Positions 60,907 to 64,000 of a stretch of DNA of 64,000 nt are shown here, piece after piece. The position numbers and the translations under genes were made by a program. Where the stretch lies: positions 1 to 64,000 of the forward strand of contig NZ_SDGZ01000004.1 in the NCBI RefSeq assembly GCF_008107635.1, given 5' to 3'. Positions within the stretch are counted from its first letter, which is position 1; each line of letters opens with the position of its first letter. The notes beneath the pieces are model-generated. The model did no database searches. It worked only from the letters and a program-made list of their open reading frames with translations, and had not been told where the DNA came from. This DNA is from Weissella muntiaci. Its GTDB lineage: Bacteria; Bacillota; Bacilli; Lactobacillales; Lactobacillaceae.

Positions 60907-62184
60907 ATGGAGTTGACCGAAAATTTGCACGAAGATATGATGCAAAGTGATAAAAAAGAGCATACGGGACTCGTTTTAAGTATTTCAACCGTGATTTTGG
61001 GAGTAATCGTTGGATTTAGTTCATTATTGTTGAGTCTGTTCCTTGAAGGTGTTGAAAAGTTATTTCTGGGATTTGAAGAAACAACATTGGTTCCGGTAGC
61101 AACGGGAGTTTGGTCTGGCAGACGCCTAATCTCCTTAGTATTAGGAGGACTCATTGCTGCAGGAGCTTGGTATCTTTTGAAGAAATACTTTAAGCCAACC
61201 GTGGGCATTAATAAGGCGTTGAATGGAAATGAGATGCCCTTTTGGGCTACCGTAGTGCATGTGATGACGCAGATCTTTTTCGTTGGGACTGGTGGATCGA
61301 TTGGGCGTGAATTGGCACCCCGAGAAGCAGGAGCGATGCTCGCACAAAAATGGTTGGACTTGCTAGCCTGGATGAAACTTGATCGATTAGATCAAACAGA
61401 TCGGCGATTGTTGGTGGCAGCAGCAGCGGGGGCTGGATTTGCGGGAGTGTATATCGCCCCTATAACAGGGATGATGTTTAGCGTTGAGATTTTGATGAAA
61501 AAGGTCGATAAGCGAACAGTGGCGGTCAGCCTTGTAATGTCAGTAGTTGCAACGTTGGTTGGCTCGATTCTGAAGGGATTCCATCCCTATTATTTTGTCG
61601 CCGATACGAAGTTCACATTGATTTTGTTACCCTTTGTTTTGGTTGTTGGACCTTTGGGGGGATTATTGGGAGCTTATCTTCGACGTGCATTTCAGTGGGC
61701 GGAACAAAATAAGGCGCAAGGATCTCAGATTTTATGGCAATTACCATTAGTAGCAGGATTGACGGGACTTGTTGCGATGATCTATCCTCAAATTATGGGG
61801 AATGGTCGTGGAACGGCTCAGTTAGCCATCGGGACGCATAGTAGCAATTTAGTTTATCTATTGATTTTCGGAATGCTAGCGAAGGCCATCATAACAAGCT
61901 TGACGATTAAGGCCGGTGCTTGGGGTGGAACCTTGACACCATCAATTGCCGTAGGAGCCGCATTTGGAGCGATTGCAACCTTTGCTTATATCTTGCTGGT
62001 CCCAGGAGCTTCAGTTAGTCAGGGCGCTGTGATTGGTGCTTGTGCCGTGTTGGCGGCTTCGCAGCAGGCGCCCTTGATGGCATTGTTTATGATTTTTGAA
62101 GTGTGCCATTTGGATTACTCAGCGCTGTTGCCACTTAGTTTAAGTGTCGCGCTTTCGATTTCAACTGCAAAATTAGTTAAATAG
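60907..62184 (+). CDS. ClC-family chloride channel/transporter
   Basis: The 425-residue protein has about ten to twelve membrane helices and the three ClC selectivity regions: GTGGSIGRELAPREAGAM (GREGP-type loop with the gating Glu, here GRELAP), AGAGFAGVYIAPITGMMFSVEIL, and the later GGTLTPSIAVGAAFGA (GGxFxP-type). Retention of the gating Glu suggests proton-coupled exchange, though fluoride or other anions are possible in this broad family. It has a GGGGGC ribosome binding site and stands alone. Confidence 0.9.
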   Translation: MELTENLHEDMMQSDKKEHTGLVLSISTVILGVIVGFSSLLLSLFLEGVEKLFLGFEETTLVPVATGVWSGRRLISLVLGGLIAAGAWYLLKKYFKPTVGINKALNGNEMPFWATVVHVMTQIFFVGTGGSIGRELAPREAGAMLAQKWLDLLAWMKLDRLDQTDRRLLVAAAAGAGFAGVYIAPITGMMFSVEILMKKVDKRTVAVSLVMSVVATLVGSILKGFHPYYFVADTKFTLILLPFVLVVGPLGGLLGAYLRRAFQWAEQNKAQGSQILWQLPLVAGLTGLVAMIYPQIMGNGRGTAQLAIGTHSSNLVYLLIFGMLAKAIITSLTIKAGAWGGTLTPSIAVGAAFGAIATFAYILLVPGASVSQGAVIGACAVLAASQQAPLMALFMIFEVCHLDYSALLPLSLSVALSISTAKLVK

Positions 62185-62191
62185 TCTTATT

Positions 62192-62221
62192 GTCGAACGT
62201 CATTGGCGTTCGACTTTTTTG
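62192..62221 (+). terminator. Terminator of the ClC gene
   Basis: GTCGAACG (62192-62199) pairs with CGTTCGAC (62207-62214), followed by seven Ts. Confidence 0.92.
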
Positions 62222-62309
62222 TTTGTTAGATGTAAGCGTTTAATTTCGTTTAACAAAGCGGTTATATTACAATCAAGGTGAATTCGCAGATATTGATTGG
62301 AGGGGGCAA

Positions 62310-63062
62310 ATGAAAAAAGGAAAAATTATTTTAATAATTTTGGTTGTTGGATTATTAGTCTTGCTGACACTATTAGCATTCTTACGTCCAAACGGACCGT
62401 CACAGAATAAGAACGTTCCAAAATCATATTATCGGCAGAAAGGAACAAGCGAACAGATGAAAAAATATGTTGCAGGGACACTGCTTGAGGCGACCAAACA
62501 GGCTGATTTAAATAGAGTAAAAAAGTTGCTAACCAATTCAACAGTTCAGGTTGATGAAGTGGATCATGAAAGTAATACGGCGCTCGCAATTGCGGTTCAG
62601 AAAAATGATGTCCAAATTGCAAAGGTTTTGATTGATCATGGTGCGGATATTAACTATCAAAATAAAATTAGTGACAGTCCATATCTTTATGCAGGAGCCC
62701 AAGGAAGGACTGAAATCTTAGCTTACATGCTTGAACACAGTCAACCAGACGAGCAGATTCATAACCGGTTTGGCGGGAATGCACTGATACCGGCAGCTGA
62801 GAAGGGGCACATTGATAATGTACGCTTGTTGTTAGCAGATGGGCGTGAGAACATCAATCACCAAAATAATTTTGGCTACACGGCATTAATTGAGGCAGTC
62901 GCCTTACGAGACGGATCAGAAACTTACCAAGAAATTGTGCGGATTTTACTTGAGAACGGTGCAGATCAGTCAATCAGAGATAATGACGGAAAGACAGCTT
63001 TAGACTATGCTAATCAATATAATTATGTGGCGATCCGCGCCTTATTAATTGCATATCAATAG
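62310..63062 (+). CDS. Membrane-anchored ankyrin-repeat protein
   Basis: The 250-residue protein starts with a single hydrophobic helix (about 6-27, IILIILVVGLLVLLTLLAFL) that acts as signal anchor, placing the rest outside the cell. About four to five ankyrin repeats follow (about 70-248), for example NTALAIAVQKNDVQIAKVLI, NALIPAAEKGHIDNVRLLL and YTALIEAVALRDG. The repeats imply a protein-binding role, with no enzyme motif. A GGAGGGGGC ribosome binding site precedes the ATG. Confidence 0.88.
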   Translation: MKKGKIILIILVVGLLVLLTLLAFLRPNGPSQNKNVPKSYYRQKGTSEQMKKYVAGTLLEATKQADLNRVKKLLTNSTVQVDEVDHESNTALAIAVQKNDVQIAKVLIDHGADINYQNKISDSPYLYAGAQGRTEILAYMLEHSQPDEQIHNRFGGNALIPAAEKGHIDNVRLLLADGRENINHQNNFGYTALIEAVALRDGSETYQEIVRILLENGADQSIRDNDGKTALDYANQYNYVAIRALLIAYQ

Positions 63063-63076
63063 TTGAACGATCGGAT

Positions 63077-63106
63077 GGCCGTGTGCTTTGCACAAGGCTT
63101 TTTTTG
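63077..63106 (+). terminator. Terminator of the ankyrin gene
   Basis: GCC-G-TGTGC and GCACA-A-GGC form a stem with a TTT loop and a run of Ts. Confidence 0.85.
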
Positions 63107-63128
63107 TTCAATTAAATGAGTTGAAATA

Positions 63129-63157
63129 TTCAATCTTTTTGGCAAAGAACATATAAA
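63129..63157 (+). promoter_or_regulatory. Likely promoter of pepV
   Basis: TTCAAT (63129-63134) and TATAAA (63152-63157) are 17 bases apart. The leader to the start codon is about 120 bases. Confidence 0.45.
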
Positions 63158-63286
63158 ATTAGGGCTTTTGAACTTAAAAATGCTTAATTCATTCATTGAA
63201 AGGTGAAATAATCTCGATAGGATAAAGGTAACATAGTGCACAGGATTGAGGGGGCGTTTAATCTTTTGATGAAGTGAGGTGCAAAC

Positions 63287-64000
63287 ATGAACTGGCATGA
63301 GCAAACAAAGGTATATGAAGCTGCGTTGATTAAGGATTTAGATAAAATTATTCGAATTCCATCTGTTTTAGAAGTGAAATCGAGCACACCACAAATGCCG
63401 TTTGGAGTTGATGTGGTACGAGCATTGACGGCGATGGAAGAGCTGGCAATGCGGGATGGTTTCAGGTTCGGGCGAGTTGATAATATGGTCACGTGGATTG
63501 AATATGGCCCGAAGGATGCTGCTGAAACGGTCGGAATCTTAACACACATTGATGTGGTCCCGGCCGGTGATGGTTGGGATAGCAATCCCTTTCAAGCTAA
63601 CGTTCGGGCGGGTAAATTATATGGGCGTGGGGCGGCGGATATGAAGTCAGATGTGATGACATCATATTATGCAATTAAATATTTAAAGGATCATGCGATT
63701 GAATTAAAGCGCAAGGTTCGGTTGATAATTGGTACTGATGAAGAGAATCAGTGGCGTGATTTGCCAAAATATTTTGAAGTCGAGGGGAAACCAGTGATGG
63801 GCTTTTCGCCTGATGGAACATTTCCAGTCATTAATGGTGAAAAAGCTTTCCAAACGATTCAATTACGATTTCCTAGTCAATCTAGTGGGGCCTTTATCTT
63901 GATGCGGTTCATGGCAGGTGAGCGAAGTAATGTTGTTCCCGGTGAGGCACGGGCGCGTTTATTGGTTCCAGATGTTAAGCAACTTGAGTTGGATTTCAAG
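63287..64000 (+). CDS. pepV: Dipeptidase PepV (M20 family), 5' part
   Basis: PepV is a cytoplasmic zinc dipeptidase that releases amino acids from imported dipeptides. The gene starts at ATG 63287 after GTGAGGTG and runs out of the window after 238 codons, about half of the usual 470. The product opens [20 protein letters not shown]. Metal-site motifs visible are [14 protein letters not shown] (H and D ligands), [10 protein letters not shown] (bridging Asp) and [11 protein letters not shown] (catalytic Glu and a ligand Glu). The match to PepV of lactobacilli is clear even without the C-terminal half. Confidence 0.92.
   Translation, partial: MNWHEQTKVYEAALIKDLDKIIRIPSVLEVKSSTPQMPFGVDVVRALTAMEELAMRDGFRFGRVDNMVTWIEYGPKDAAETVGILTHIDVVPAGDGWDSNPFQANVRAGKLYGRGAADMKSDVMTSYYAIKYLKDHAIELKRKVRLIIGTDEENQWRDLPKYFEVEGKPVMGFSPDGTFPVINGEKAFQTIQLRFPSQSSGAFILMRFMAGERSNVVPGEARARLLVPDVKQLELDFK

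Noticed and set aside
62231-62244. Cre-like sequence TGTAAGCGTTTAAT before the ankyrin gene
   Set aside because: It matches the first ten consensus positions but lacks the final CA, and the surrounding AT-rich DNA makes such partial matches common.

Overview
The window looks like the chromosome of a low-to-moderate GC lactic acid bacterium, most likely family Lactobacillaceae. The evidence is the Firmicute-type nusA–infB operon, csc/WxL cell-surface clusters, PepV, a pyruvate dehydrogenase operon carrying a CcpA cre site, an Rgg-type regulator, and strong AGGAGG-like ribosome binding sites. Nothing read here fixes the genus. No prophage, CRISPR array or rRNA operon is visible.

Layout. 1–841: the 3' part of an IS200/IS605-type element (tnpB end, structured 3' RNA region, right-end hairpin), next to a tRNA-Arg(ACG). 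1060–7830: the translation operon rimP–nusA–rnpM(ylxR)–ylxQ–infB–rbfA behind a leader terminator, then a YCII-like gene and truB. RimP carries a duplicated C-terminal domain. 7889–12016: an acyl-CoA dehydrogenase–etfB–etfA operon, an Rgg-like regulator, and a small convergent membrane-protein gene. 12381–18726: a fructose-family PTS EIIABC, a GH38 alpha-mannosidase and a GH13_18 sugar phosphorylase, which together suggest use of mannosyl- or glucosyl-glycerate type solutes. A glycerate kinase with an RpiR-type regulator beside it lies at 40–42 kb and could take the glycerate product. 18738–23061: a GT-C-like membrane protein and a two-component system. 23268–29241: lplA–pdhABCD with a perfect cre site. 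29–33.7 kb: Ca-type P-ATPase, UspA, an isochorismatase-fold hydrolase and a small membrane protein. 34.2–40.2 kb: a PLD-nuclease/helicase fusion protein, a deoxynucleoside kinase and a Na+/H+ antiporter. 42–43 kb: MsrB.

43.2–52.6 kb is the most accessory-looking block. It is a cell-surface complex (csc) cluster with a small LPxTG protein, one canonical WxL protein, two WxL-fold-like proteins that have lost the signature tryptophans, a DUF916 protein, an OatA-like acyltransferase, a second DUF916 protein and a dedicated sortase. Together these could build and anchor one surface complex.

52.7–64 kb: an MFS exporter, a pentapeptide-repeat protein, folE with a RibD/DHFR-like reductase, an orphan serine recombinase beside an AT-rich stretch, small membrane proteins, an ArsR-controlled P1B-4-like metal ATPase with a clear operator, an HdeD-like protein, a ClC-type channel, an ankyrin-repeat protein and the 5' part of pepV.

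Functions are assigned from motifs read by eye. No database search was run, so family calls without quoted catalytic motifs are less certain. Where a ribosome binding site pointed to a start inside the longest open frame, the inner start is given.
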